DNA from: JANNAT01 sp031422555
GTDB taxonomy: Bacteria; Pseudomonadota; Alphaproteobacteria; Rhodobacterales; Rhodobacteraceae
Assembly (NCBI GenBank): GCA_031422555.1
Contig: JANPLZ010000056.1
Location: 10,556 to 74,555 of the forward strand
DNA: 64,000 nt
Reading direction: 5' to 3'
In this document: positions 42,288 to 50,504 of the stretch, piece by piece
Position numbering within the stretch: position 1 is the first letter of the stretch
How the letters are laid out: each line of letters starts with the position of its first letter
The notes under the pieces: generated by a model
Told to the model about the DNA's origin: nothing
What the model saw: the letters and a program-made list of their open reading frames with translations, nothing else
The model's database searches: none
Position numbers and translations under genes: made by a program

Positions 42288-42896
42288 ATGCTGGACGGGA
42301 TACTGCGCAAGGCGATTGATCCCATCGTAAACCGCTGGGGCCAGCGGCTGGCGCAAGGTGGCGTTGCGGCAAACACAATCACACTGGTGGGGCTTGGGCT
42401 TGGGCTGTTGGCAGCGGCGTTGATCGCGGCGGGCGCGCCGGGTTGGCTTGCGCTGGGGCCATTGCTGGCGGGCCGGGTGGCTGATGGGCTGGACGGGGCG
42501 GTGGCGCGGGTGACCAAAGCATCAGATTTCGGCGGCTATCTGGATATTGCCTGCGACTTTTTGGTCTATGGCGCGATCCCCTTGGCCTTTGTGCTGCGCG
42601 ACACAGATGCGAACGCGGCGGCGGGGGCGTTCTTGTTGTGCAGCTTTTATGTCAATGGGGCGACGTTTCTGGGCTTTGCCATTCTGGCGGCCAAACGCGG
42701 GATGGAAACCCGGGCGCGGGGCGAAAAATCGCTGTATTTCACTGCAGGACTGCTGGAAGGCGCGGAAACCATCGCCTTGTTCATCGCCTTTTGCCTTTGG
42801 CCCGCAGCCTTTGCACCGCTGGCCTGGGGCTTTGGCGCGCTGTGTTTTGTAACCGCCCTGTCGCGGGTTTTGCTGGCGCGCCGGATTTTTACCTGA
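42288..42896 (+). CDS. CDP-alcohol phosphatidyltransferase family protein
   Basis: A 202-residue membrane enzyme of phospholipid head-group transfer. The CDP-binding signature D-G-x2-A-R-x8-G-x3-D-x3-D is present in ADGLDGAVARVTKASDF and GGYLDIACD (about residues 66-91). About five membrane segments surround it. The head group (serine, glycerol phosphate, inositol or choline) cannot be assigned. It is divergent from the YnjBCD operon across about 200 bases. An earlier in-frame ATG exists, but MLDGILRKAIDP matches the family N-terminus better. Confidence 0.85.
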   Translation: MLDGILRKAIDPIVNRWGQRLAQGGVAANTITLVGLGLGLLAAALIAAGAPGWLALGPLLAGRVADGLDGAVARVTKASDFGGYLDIACDFLVYGAIPLAFVLRDTDANAAAGAFLLCSFYVNGATFLGFAILAAKRGMETRARGEKSLYFTAGLLEGAETIALFIAFCLWPAAFAPLAWGFGALCFVTALSRVLLARRIFT

Positions 42897-43030
42897 CCTT
42901 AATCGACGGGGCGTCGTGGTGGCGGGACGATGAAAATAAACCCCCGCCCTTGCAGCCCCCGGCGCGCAATACTAAGACTCTGTCAAGTATCCGGCGATAA
43001 ATCTGAAACGGCAAAAGAGGCACGTTTGAC

Positions 43031-43660
43031 ATGCGCGATCCCATCGACCTTTACATGAATACCCTTGTGCCCATGGTGGTTGAACAAACCAGCCGTGGAG
43101 AGCGGGCCTATGACATCTTCTCGCGCATGCTTAAGGAACGGATCATCTTTCTGTCCGGCCCGGTGCATGACGGCATGTCGGCGCTGATCTGTGCGCAGTT
43201 GCTGTTTCTTGAGGCGGAAAATCCGTCGAAGGAAATTGCCATGTATATCAACTCGCCGGGTGGTGTGGTGACCTCTGGCCTGTCGATCTATGACACGATG
43301 CAATATATCCGGCCCAAGGTTTCAACCTTGGTGATCGGGCAGGCGGCGTCGATGGGGTCGCTGCTGTTGCAGGCGGGCGAAAAGGGTATGCGGTTTTCGC
43401 TGCCCAACAGCCGGGTTATGGTGCACCAGCCGTCGGGCGGCTATCAGGGGCAGGCGACCGATATCATGATCCACGCCCGTGAGACCGAAAAGCTGAAGCG
43501 CCGTTTGAACGAAATTTACGTCAAACACACCGGCAATGATTACGAAACCGTCGAAGCAGCACTTGAGCGGGACAATTTCATGTCGGCCGAAGATGCCAAA
43601 GCCTGGGGTCTGATCGACGAGATTTTCGAAAACCGCCCCAAGCTGGACGAAGTAAAGTAA
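43031..43660 (+). CDS. clpP: ATP-dependent Clp protease proteolytic subunit
   Basis: A 209-residue serine peptidase of the ClpP family, forming the tetradecameric chamber that degrades unfolded substrates delivered by ClpX or ClpA. Catalytic triad: S107 (GQAASMGSLL), H132 (RVMVHQPSGG) and D181 (ERDNFMSAED). Length and N-terminus (DPIDLYMNTLVPMVVEQTSRGERAYD) are typical. clpX follows 122 bases later, separated by a terminator-like hairpin, the usual arrangement in this group. Confidence 0.97.
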   Translation: MRDPIDLYMNTLVPMVVEQTSRGERAYDIFSRMLKERIIFLSGPVHDGMSALICAQLLFLEAENPSKEIAMYINSPGGVVTSGLSIYDTMQYIRPKVSTLVIGQAASMGSLLLQAGEKGMRFSLPNSRVMVHQPSGGYQGQATDIMIHARETEKLKRRLNEIYVKHTGNDYETVEAALERDNFMSAEDAKAWGLIDEIFENRPKLDEVK

Positions 43661-43669
43661 CGTCTTTGT

Positions 43670-43708
43670 CCCCGGCGCGGGCGAAGGTCCGCACCGGGGG
43701 CGTTTTCA
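43670..43708 (+). terminator. Terminator after clpP
   Basis: GC-rich stem with arms CCCCGGCGCGG and CCGCACCGGGG (one mismatch), then GCGTTTTC. It lies ten bases after the clpP stop and before clpX, so clpX probably also has its own promoter. Confidence 0.65.
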
Positions 43709-43782
43709 GATTGAAGCCGCGCGGGCCTTGGCCTAGACTTGACACCAGATGCCCCTAACCGGGTGCAGCCCAGAGGATACCC

Positions 43783-45048
43783 ATGGCGAGCAATTCCGGC
43801 AGCGACAGCAAGAATACGCTTTACTGTTCCTTCTGCGGCAAAAGCCAGCACGAGGTGCGCAAACTGATCGCGGGGCCAACCGTGTTCATTTGCGACGAAT
43901 GCGTCGAGCTGTGCATGGACATCATCCGCGAAGAAACCAAAACCACGGGTCTGAAATCCTCTGACGGCGTGCCGGTGCCGCGCGATATCTGCAAAGTGCT
44001 GGATGATTATGTGATCGGCCAAGTCCATGCCAAACGCGTGTTGTCGGTGGCGGTGCATAACCACTACAAACGTCTGAACCACGCCAGCAAAACCGATATT
44101 GAACTGTCGAAATCGAACATCCTGCTGATAGGTCCTACCGGCTGCGGCAAAACCTTGCTGGCGCAGACGTTGGCGCGGATACTGGACGTGCCCTTTACCA
44201 TGGCGGATGCCACCACCCTGACCGAGGCGGGCTATGTCGGCGAAGATGTTGAAAACATCATCCTGAAACTGTTGCAGGCGTCGGAATACAACGTGGAACG
44301 CGCGCAGCGCGGCATCGTTTACATCGACGAAGTCGATAAAATCACCCGCAAGTCGGACAATCCGTCGATCACCCGCGATGTGTCGGGCGAAGGCGTGCAG
44401 CAAGCACTTTTGAAGATCATGGAAGGCACCGTTGCAAGCGTTCCGCCGCAAGGCGGGCGCAAACATCCGCAGCAGGAATTTTTGCAGGTGGACACCACGA
44501 ATATCCTGTTCATCTGTGGCGGCGCCTTTGCCGGTCTTGAAAAGATTATCGCCCAGCGGGGCAAAGGATCGGCGATTGGCTTTGGTGCGGCAGTGAAAGG
44601 CCCCGAAGACCGGGGGGCTGGCGAATTGTTCAAAGAATTGGAACCCGAAGATTTGCTGAAATTCGGCCTTATCCCGGAATTTGTCGGCCGTCTGCCCGTG
44701 ATTGCCACCCTTACCGATCTGGATGAGGCGGCTTTGGTCACCATCCTGACCGAACCGAAAAACGCTTTGGTCAAGCAATATCAACGGCTTTTGGAAATCG
44801 AAGGCGCGAAACTGACCTTTACCACCGATGCGCTGACGGCGATTGCCAAACGCGCGATCAAACGCAAAACTGGCGCGCGGGGGCTGCGGTCAATCATGGA
44901 AGAAATTCTGCTCGACACCATGTTTGAATTGCCTGGCATGAACAATGTCGAAGAAGTTGTGGTCAACGAAGAGGCGGTCAACAACGGGGCCAAGCCGCTG
45001 TTGGTGTTGACCGAACCGAAAAAGAAAGAAGCCGCGACGGCGAGTTGA
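43783..45048 (+). CDS. clpX: ATP-dependent Clp protease ATP-binding subunit ClpX
   Basis: A 421-residue AAA+ unfoldase that recognises tagged proteins and feeds them to ClpP. The N-terminal zinc finger has C15, C18, C37 and C40 (YCSFCGK, FICDECVELC). Walker A is GPTGCGKT (about residue 118), the pore loop is in GYVGEDVENIILKLL, Walker B is IVYIDEVDKI, and sensor 2 is in KRKTGARGLRSIMEEILLD. Full length. Followed by tandem AT-rich hairpins. Confidence 0.97.
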   Translation: MASNSGSDSKNTLYCSFCGKSQHEVRKLIAGPTVFICDECVELCMDIIREETKTTGLKSSDGVPVPRDICKVLDDYVIGQVHAKRVLSVAVHNHYKRLNHASKTDIELSKSNILLIGPTGCGKTLLAQTLARILDVPFTMADATTLTEAGYVGEDVENIILKLLQASEYNVERAQRGIVYIDEVDKITRKSDNPSITRDVSGEGVQQALLKIMEGTVASVPPQGGRKHPQQEFLQVDTTNILFICGGAFAGLEKIIAQRGKGSAIGFGAAVKGPEDRGAGELFKELEPEDLLKFGLIPEFVGRLPVIATLTDLDEAALVTILTEPKNALVKQYQRLLEIEGAKLTFTTDALTAIAKRAIKRKTGARGLRSIMEEILLDTMFELPGMNNVEEVVVNEEAVNNGAKPLLVLTEPKKKEAATAS

Positions 45049-45052
45049 CGGC

Positions 45053-45121
45053 AGATTTTTCGGCGAAAAATCTTCGGGAAGCCGAAAGATTTTCGCCGAA
45101 ATTTTCCTGGCGAAAATTTTT
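45053..45121. repeat. Tandem AT-rich hairpins after clpX (TTTTCGGCGAAAA family), terminator
   Basis: Three consecutive inverted repeats start five bases after the clpX stop. The first has arms AGATTTTTCG/CGAAAAATCT around one base (45053-45073), the second TTCGG/CCGAA, the third AAATTTTC/GAAAATTT (about 45100-45118) followed by TTTTT. The same set occurs after preA (51.8 kb) and, in part, after xsc (23.4 kb). Likely bidirectional terminators spread as a repeat family. Confidence 0.6.
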
Positions 45122-45217
45122 CAAACCCACGCGCGGTTCTTTGCACAAGCGGCCACTGCGCCCTAGACCTTGCGGCCCCGATCGGCCATAGCTGTTGCAA
45201 CCACAATCGGGGCGCAC

Positions 45218-45592
45218 ATGTATTTCCTGAAACGACTTCTGACCTGGTGGAACAGCCAGACCATCGGCACCCAAATCTTTACCGCCCGCAAAGGCATCAA
45301 GGTGGGCAGCGATGATCAGGGCAATATCTATTATCAAACCCGCGATGCCAAACGCCGCTGGGTGATTTACAATGGCGAATCCGAGGCGTCGCGCGTGTCG
45401 CCAGACTGGCATGGCTGGCTGCATTTCACCTGGGATCAGCCACCGACAACCGCGCCGCTGTCCCACAAGTCTTGGGAAAAGCCGCATGTTGAAAACCTGA
45501 CCGGCTCTGCCGCCGCCTATGCGCCGCCCGGATCCATTCGGGCCAGCACCCCGGTGGCGCGGCGCGACTACGAGGCGTGGCAACCCGAATAA
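45218..45592 (+). CDS. NDUFA12-family subunit of NADH:ubiquinone oxidoreductase
   Basis: A 124-residue accessory protein of respiratory complex I, found in mitochondria and alphaproteobacteria. The family core is visible: RWVIYNGESEASRVSPDWHGWLH, then FTWDQPPTTAP and HVENLTGSAAAYAPPGS. It binds at the peripheral arm; its loss affects assembly in eukaryotes. The start is the ATG of MYFLKRLLTWWN. It is the first gene of a compact run with mlaD (TAATG overlap), DUF2155 and the convergent aat. Confidence 0.9.
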   Translation: MYFLKRLLTWWNSQTIGTQIFTARKGIKVGSDDQGNIYYQTRDAKRRWVIYNGESEASRVSPDWHGWLHFTWDQPPTTAPLSHKSWEKPHVENLTGSAAAYAPPGSIRASTPVARRDYEAWQPE

Positions 45593-46059
45593 TGGCGGAA
45601 AATCGTGCAGAAATAGCGGCCGGGGCTGTGGTGGTTGCCGCGGCGGTTGGCTTTTTGATCTATGCTTCGGGTGGGTCGAACCTTGGGGCGGGGCCTGCCA
45701 GCTATCCGTTGACGGCATCGTTCCGATCGGTTGAAGGCATCCGCTCTGGCACCGATGTGCGGCTGGCAGGGGTCAAGGTTGGCACGATCACGTCGCTAAA
45801 GCTGAACCCGGTGACGTTCTTTGCTGACGCGACGATTTCTGTCGAAAAGGACATTCTGTTGCCCGACGACACCGCGATCCTGATTTCGTCCGAGGGGCTT
45901 TTGGGCGGCAATTTCATCGAATTGGTGCCCGGCGGGTCGGTGGAAACGCTGCAGCCCGGGGATGAGATTGAAGACACCCAAGGATCGGTCAGCCTGATTT
46001 CCTTGCTGATGAAATTCGTGTCGGGCAACAACAGCGCCGATGCGCCAGCCGCACCATGA
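45592..46059 (+). CDS. mlaD: Outer-membrane lipid asymmetry protein MlaD (MCE domain)
   Basis: A 155-residue protein with a single N-terminal membrane anchor (EIAAGAVVVAAAVGFLIYAS) and one MCE domain (about residues 40-120: YPLTASFRSVEGIRSGTDVR and LAGVKVGTITSLKL). MlaD hexamers carry phospholipids between outer and inner membranes with the MlaFEB ABC complex. mlaE and mlaF are not in the window, so the gene is separate from them, as is common in Rhodobacterales. The ATG shares bases with the upstream stop (TAATG), and its stop overlaps the next start (ATGA). Confidence 0.9.
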   Translation: MAENRAEIAAGAVVVAAAVGFLIYASGGSNLGAGPASYPLTASFRSVEGIRSGTDVRLAGVKVGTITSLKLNPVTFFADATISVEKDILLPDDTAILISSEGLLGGNFIELVPGGSVETLQPGDEIEDTQGSVSLISLLMKFVSGNNSADAPAAP

Positions 46060-46493
46060 TCAGGGGTATTGTCGCGGCAGCGCTGGCGTTTGCGCCGATG
46101 GCAAACGCACAGGACATGGCCACGGCATCTGGGGCGCAGTTGCGATTTTTGGATAAATTGACCGGGGCGGTGACCGATCTGACGCTGGCCACCGGGCAAA
46201 CGGCGAAACTGGGGCGGCTGACCATCGCAATGAACGAATGCCGCTATCCGGCGGACAACCAGACCGCCGAGGCATTGGCGTCAATCACGGTGATTGACGC
46301 TGCAGCGCGTGATCCGGTGTTCAATGGCTGGATGGTGGCCTCCAGTCCGGCGCTGTCGGCGCTGGATCATCCGCGCTATGATGTTTGGGTGTTGCGCTGC
46401 GATGTGGCGGATTTGGCGCTGCCCGCGGTCGAAGAGGTGCCCGCAGAGGGGGACGCGCCCGCCGAGGATACCGATGCCGCCGACGGGCAGTAG
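46056..46493 (+). CDS. DUF2155 domain-containing secreted protein
   Basis: A 145-residue protein with a signal peptide (MIRGIVAAALAFAPMANA, cleaved near residue 18). The DUF2155 core has GAQLRFLDKLTGAVTDLTL, GRLTIAMNECRYPADNQTAEA and FNGWMVASSPALSALDHPRYDVWVL. The domain contains a conserved Cys in MNECRYP and a second Cys in LRCDV. Function unknown; periplasmic. The tail is acidic and Ala/Glu/Asp rich (EEVPAEGDAPAEDTDAADG). It overlaps mlaD by ATGA, and its last 118 bases overlap the convergent aat gene on the other strand. Confidence 0.88.
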   Translation: MIRGIVAAALAFAPMANAQDMATASGAQLRFLDKLTGAVTDLTLATGQTAKLGRLTIAMNECRYPADNQTAEALASITVIDAAARDPVFNGWMVASSPALSALDHPRYDVWVLRCDVADLALPAVEEVPAEGDAPAEDTDAADGQ

Positions 46494-47080
46494 CCGTCCG
46501 GGTCAAACCGGGCCTGCGCCGCAATCGCCACCGCCAACTGTGTATGATAATCGGCACGGCTGATGTCCACCGCGCCCAAGGACGCCAGATGCGGGGTCAG
46601 GAATTGGGTGTCAAACAGCCGGAAGCCGCCCGCGCGCAGCCGGTGCATCAGATAGGCAAGCGCGATTTTTGACGCATTGGTGCGGTGCGAAAACATCGAC
46701 TCGCCAAAAAACGCCGCTCCCAAAGCCACGCCGTAAACGCCGCCCACCAGCGTATCATCGTGCCAAACTTCAAGGCTGTGGGCGAAGCCTGCGGCGTGCA
46801 AGGCGTCGTAAAGCGCCGCGATATCGGCGTTGATCCAGGTCTCGGCGCGGTCAGCACAGGCGGCAACAACCCGGGAAAACGCGCTGTTGGTTCGAATAGT
46901 GCAAGGACTATGGCAAATTTCGCGGGCCAACCGGCGGGAAATGTGGAAATTATCCAAAGGAAACACACCGCGGCGTTTTGGATCAACCCAATGGATTTCG
47001 GCGTCATTGCGGCTTTGCGCCATGGGGAATATCCCCAGCGCATAGGCGCGCAACAACATCTCTGGCGTGATGGTTTGCAT
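46376..47080 (-). CDS. aat: Leucyl/phenylalanyl-tRNA--protein transferase
   Basis: A 234-residue Aat enzyme, which adds Leu or Phe to proteins with N-terminal Arg or Lys and so marks them for ClpS-ClpAP. Family motifs: LLRAYALGIFPMA, IHWVDPKRRGVFPLDNFH, SLEVWHDDTLVGGVYGVALG, AAFFGESMFSHRTNASKIAL and FRLFDTQFLTPHLASLGAVD. The enzymatic part ends near residue 195. The last about 39 residues are Ser/Ala/Thr-rich and are encoded antisense to the DUF2155 gene, so they look like an acquired tail after loss of the ancestral stop. The neighbouring clpP and clpX are in the same proteolysis theme. Confidence 0.9.
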   Translation of the reverse strand: MQTITPEMLLRAYALGIFPMAQSRNDAEIHWVDPKRRGVFPLDNFHISRRLAREICHSPCTIRTNSAFSRVVAACADRAETWINADIAALYDALHAAGFAHSLEVWHDDTLVGGVYGVALGAAFFGESMFSHRTNASKIALAYLMHRLRAGGFRLFDTQFLTPHLASLGAVDISRADYHTQLAVAIAAQARFDPDGYCPSAASVSSAGASPSAGTSSTAGSAKSATSQRNTQTS

Positions 47081-47120
47081 CAGCGCCCTTCAGCGCCGCG
47101 CCGCGCAGACCGCCCAAAAT

Positions 47121-48470
47121 TTAGCTGCCAAACTGCACTTCCAGCCATTTTTCCAGCCAATGGATGTTGTATTCGCCATTCTGAATGTCAGGCTCGGCCA
47201 ACAGCATGTCAAACAGCGGCACCGAGGTTTCAATGCCGTCGATGATCAACTCACCCAAGGCGCGCCGCAACCGGGCCAGCGCCTCGGGACGGTCGCGGCC
47301 ATGCACGATCAGTTTTCCGATCAGACTGTCGTAATAGGGCGGGATCGAATAGCCGGAATACAGCGCCGAATCCATCCGCACACCGAAACCGCCCGGCGCA
47401 TGAAACATCCGAACCTTGCCGGGGCAGGGGGTAAAATTCGGCAATTTCTCGGCGTTGATGCGCACTTCGATGGCGTGGCCGTTTATTTCCAGCTCGTCTT
47501 GGGAGAACGACATCGGCAGACCCGCCGCCACCCGGATTTGTTCACGCACGAGGTCAACGCCGAAAATTGCCTCGGTGACGGGGTGTTCCACCTGCAGCCG
47601 GGTGTTCATCTCGATAAAGAAAAATTCACCGTCTTCATACAGAAACTCAATCGTGCCCGCGCCGATATAGTTGATGCTGGCCACCGCATCAGCACAGATT
47701 TTGCCGATTTTGGCGCGCAAGGCGGGGGTGATCACCGGGCCGGGGGCCTCTTCAAACACTTTCTGGTGGCGGCGCTGCAAGCTGCAATCGCGCTCTCCCA
47801 GATGCACAGCGCGGCCCTTGCCATCGCCAAACACCTGAATTTCGATGTGACGCGGCTTTTGCAGATATTTCTCGATATAGACTTCGTCGTTGCCAAAGGC
47901 CACTTTGGATTCGGCCCGCGCGGTGCGAAAGGCAATCTCCAGCTCTTCGGGGTTCTTGGCCACTTTCATGCCGCGCCCGCCGCCACCTGCGGTGGCTTTG
48001 ATGATCACCGGAAAGCCGATATCGGCTGCGACGCCGATGGCGGTTTCGAAATCCGGCACGCCGCCGGGCGATCCGGGCACCACCGGAATGCCAAGCGCCT
48101 TGGCTGTTTCCTTGGCGGTGATCTTATCGCCCATGATGCGGATATGATCTGCCGTGGGGCCGATAAAGGTGATACCATGATCCTGCAAGGCTTGGGCAAA
48201 AGCCGCGTTTTCACTGAGAAAGCCATAGCCCGGATGCACCGCCTGCGCGCCGGTGATCTCGCACGCCGAGATGATCGCGGCCTTTGACAAATAGCTGGCC
48301 GAAGACGGTGCCGGGCCGATGCACACAGATTCGTCAGCCATCCGCACATGCATGGCGTCAGCGTCGGCGGTGGAATGCACCGCCACCGATTTGATGCCCA
48401 TTTCGCGGGCGGCGCGGATCACACGCAGGGCAATCTCACCCCGGTTTGCGATCAGGATTTTGTCAAACAT
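47121..48470 (-). CDS. accC: Acetyl-CoA carboxylase, biotin carboxylase subunit
   Basis: A 449-residue ATP-grasp biotin carboxylase. It has the N-terminal domain FDKILIANRGEIALRVIRAARE, the Gly-rich ATP loop KATAGGGGRGMKVAK, ERDCSLQRRHQKVFEEAPGP, and active-site FFFIEMNTRLQVEHPVTE. It carboxylates the biotin on AccB in fatty-acid synthesis. Length is the family norm. accB lies six bases upstream in the same operon; together they form the accBC pair. Confidence 0.97.
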   Translation of the reverse strand: MFDKILIANRGEIALRVIRAAREMGIKSVAVHSTADADAMHVRMADESVCIGPAPSSASYLSKAAIISACEITGAQAVHPGYGFLSENAAFAQALQDHGITFIGPTADHIRIMGDKITAKETAKALGIPVVPGSPGGVPDFETAIGVAADIGFPVIIKATAGGGGRGMKVAKNPEELEIAFRTARAESKVAFGNDEVYIEKYLQKPRHIEIQVFGDGKGRAVHLGERDCSLQRRHQKVFEEAPGPVITPALRAKIGKICADAVASINYIGAGTIEFLYEDGEFFFIEMNTRLQVEHPVTEAIFGVDLVREQIRVAAGLPMSFSQDELEINGHAIEVRINAEKLPNFTPCPGKVRMFHAPGGFGVRMDSALYSGYSIPPYYDSLIGKLIVHGRDRPEALARLRRALGELIIDGIETSVPLFDMLLAEPDIQNGEYNIHWLEKWLEVQFGS

Positions 48471-48476
48471 CGCCGC

Positions 48477-48971
48477 TTACTCGATGATCATCAAAGGGGC
48501 GCCGTATTCGACGGAATTGCCATCGGCAACCAGAATGCGCTTGACGGTGCCTGCGCGCGGGGCGGGAATGTGGTTCATGGTTTTCATCGCTTCGATGATC
48601 AGCACCGTCTGGCCTTCGGTCACGGTTGCACCAACGGTGACAAACGCGGCGGCACCGGGTTCTGCCGACAAATAGCACGTGCCAACCATCGGTGATGTCA
48701 CAGCGCCGGGGTGTTGCGCGGGATCTTCGGGGGCGGCGGGCGAGGGTGCTGCGGCAGCGCCCGGCGCTGCATGGGCGGATGGCGGGGCGTAGTGCATTTG
48801 CGGTGCTGCGGCCATTTGCACAACGGTGGATTGTTTCATCACCCGCACTTCCAGGCTGTCATCACTGCCGTATTCGCGTTTGACCGACAGTTCGGTCAGC
48901 TCATTCTTGTTCAAAAGTTCGGCCAAGGCGGAAATGAACGCAACGTCGGCGTCTGTTGATTGTTTGCTCAT
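48477..48971 (-). CDS. accB: Acetyl-CoA carboxylase biotin carboxyl carrier protein
   Basis: A 164-residue carrier. The C-terminal biotinyl domain has the modification site EAMKTMNHI with K130. A Pro/Ala-rich linker (about residues 52-88) separates it from the N-terminal domain (SALAELLNKNELTELSVKRE). It carries CO2 between AccC and the carboxyltransferase. The start is the ATG of MSKQSTDAD; the preceding open frame continues into the divergent preT promoter region. Confidence 0.96.
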   Translation of the reverse strand: MSKQSTDADVAFISALAELLNKNELTELSVKREYGSDDSLEVRVMKQSTVVQMAAAPQMHYAPPSAHAAPGAAAAPSPAAPEDPAQHPGAVTSPMVGTCYLSAEPGAAAFVTVGATVTEGQTVLIIEAMKTMNHIPAPRAGTVKRILVADGNSVEYGAPLMIIE

Positions 48972-49180
48972 GCCGTCCTCTGGTTGGCTATTTTCGGGCG
49001 GGCAGGGGCAAAGCCCGGCCAATGGTTTTGTTTGTATACCCGACGGGGCGATGGGAAAAAAGGCCCTTGACGCAGTCACCGCAAAATCCCTGCAAAATCC
49101 GGGGTGGGCAAAATTTACCGTTTGATAAAAAAATAAGCCTATGGCACGCTGATCAAATCATAGCCAAAAGGACCGCCGCC

Positions 49181-50491
49181 TTGTCCAACAGCCAAATGAC
49201 GCCCGGCATTGCCGCCAACCGTTTGCCCGCCGCCGCCTATATCGACAATTTCACCGATGTGCAGGCGGCATTTGATCCGCATGAGGCGCGGGTGGCGTCA
49301 GACCGGTGCTATTTCTGCCACGACGCGCCCTGCATTACCGCTTGTCCGACCAGCATCGATATTCCGTTGTTCATCCGCCAGATCGCCACCGGCACGCCCG
49401 ATGCGGCGGCCAAAACCATCTTTGCGCAAAACATCATGGGCGGCATGTGCGCCCGGGTTTGCCCCACAGAACAGCTCTGCGAAGAGGCCTGCGTGCGTGA
49501 GGCTGCCGAGGGCAAGCCGGTAGAAATTGGCCGTTTGCAACGCTTTGCCACTGACAGTCTGATGTCCAAGGGCATTCATCCTTTCACCCGGGCCGCACTT
49601 TCGGGCTACCGCGTGGCCGTGGTAGGCGCGGGGCCTGCGGGTCTGTCTTGCGCGCACAGGCTGGCGCTGCTGGGCCACGAGGTGACGGTGTTTGAACGGC
49701 TGCCCCGCGCGGGCGGGCTGAATGAATACGGCATCGCCACTTATAAGACCCCGGATGATTATGCGGCGGCCGAAGTGGACTGGCTGCTGAAAATCGGTGG
49801 GATCACGGTGAAAACCGGGGTGGAACTGGGCCGCGACATCACACTGGCCGGGTTGCAGGCCGATTATGACGCGGTGTTTCTGGGCATTGGTCTGGCGGGG
49901 GTGAATGCGCTGCGCAGCGCGGGTGAAGATCTGGCGGGCGTGCGCAGCGCCGTTGAATTCATTGCGGAATTGCGGCAAGTGGCGGACAAATCAACCCTGC
50001 CGATTGGCCGCGATGTGGTGGTGATCGGGGGGGGGATGACGGCGGTGGATGCCGCGGTGCAATCCAAACTGTTGGGCGCGCAGAACGTGACCATCGTCTA
50101 CCGCCGTGGCCGCGACAAGATGAGCGCAAGTGGTTATGAGCAAGACCATGCCGCCCAGATCGGTGTCCGTATCCTTTATAACGCAGCCCCGGTGCGGGTG
50201 TTGGGCGAAGCGCAGGCCGAGGCGGTTGAATTTGCCTATACCAGCGACGGGCCGGATGGTTTGGCCCTGTCGGCGGAAACCTTTACCCTGAAGGCCGATC
50301 AGGTGTTCAAGGCCATCGGCCAAACCCTGACCGCCGCCCCGATTGCCCGCGACGGTGGCAAACTGGTCACGCGCGCGGGCCGCGTTTGGGCGGGCGGCGA
50401 CTGTGCTGCGGGCGGGGCTGATCTGACGGTCACCGCCGTGGCCGAGGGCCGCGATGCGGCGATGGATATTCATGCAAGTCTGATGGCTTGA
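49181..50491 (+). CDS. preT: NAD-dependent dihydropyrimidine dehydrogenase subunit PreT (PydX)
   Basis: A 436-residue GltD-like flavoprotein. The N-terminal Fe-S domain has cysteines in DRCYFCHDAPCITACPTSID and CARVCPTEQLCEEACVRE. FAD and NAD Rossmann folds follow: YRVAVVGAGPAGLSCAHRLA (about residue 140), VVVIGGGMTAVDAAVQS and a C-terminal GGDCAAGGADL. It passes electrons between NAD(H) and PreA in the reduction of uracil and thymine. I place the start at TTG 49181, 8 bases after AAAAGGA; the ATG at 49196 is the alternative. preA follows 13 bases later. Confidence 0.92.
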   Translation: MSNSQMTPGIAANRLPAAAYIDNFTDVQAAFDPHEARVASDRCYFCHDAPCITACPTSIDIPLFIRQIATGTPDAAAKTIFAQNIMGGMCARVCPTEQLCEEACVREAAEGKPVEIGRLQRFATDSLMSKGIHPFTRAALSGYRVAVVGAGPAGLSCAHRLALLGHEVTVFERLPRAGGLNEYGIATYKTPDDYAAAEVDWLLKIGGITVKTGVELGRDITLAGLQADYDAVFLGIGLAGVNALRSAGEDLAGVRSAVEFIAELRQVADKSTLPIGRDVVVIGGGMTAVDAAVQSKLLGAQNVTIVYRRGRDKMSASGYEQDHAAQIGVRILYNAAPVRVLGEAQAEAVEFAYTSDGPDGLALSAETFTLKADQVFKAIGQTLTAAPIARDGGKLVTRAGRVWAGGDCAAGGADLTVTAVAEGRDAAMDIHASLMA

Positions 50492-50504
50492 AGGGACACG
50501 TATC

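Noticed and set aside
47067..48287. 406-codon open frame on the plus strand
   Set aside because: Antisense to accC, which is unmistakable.
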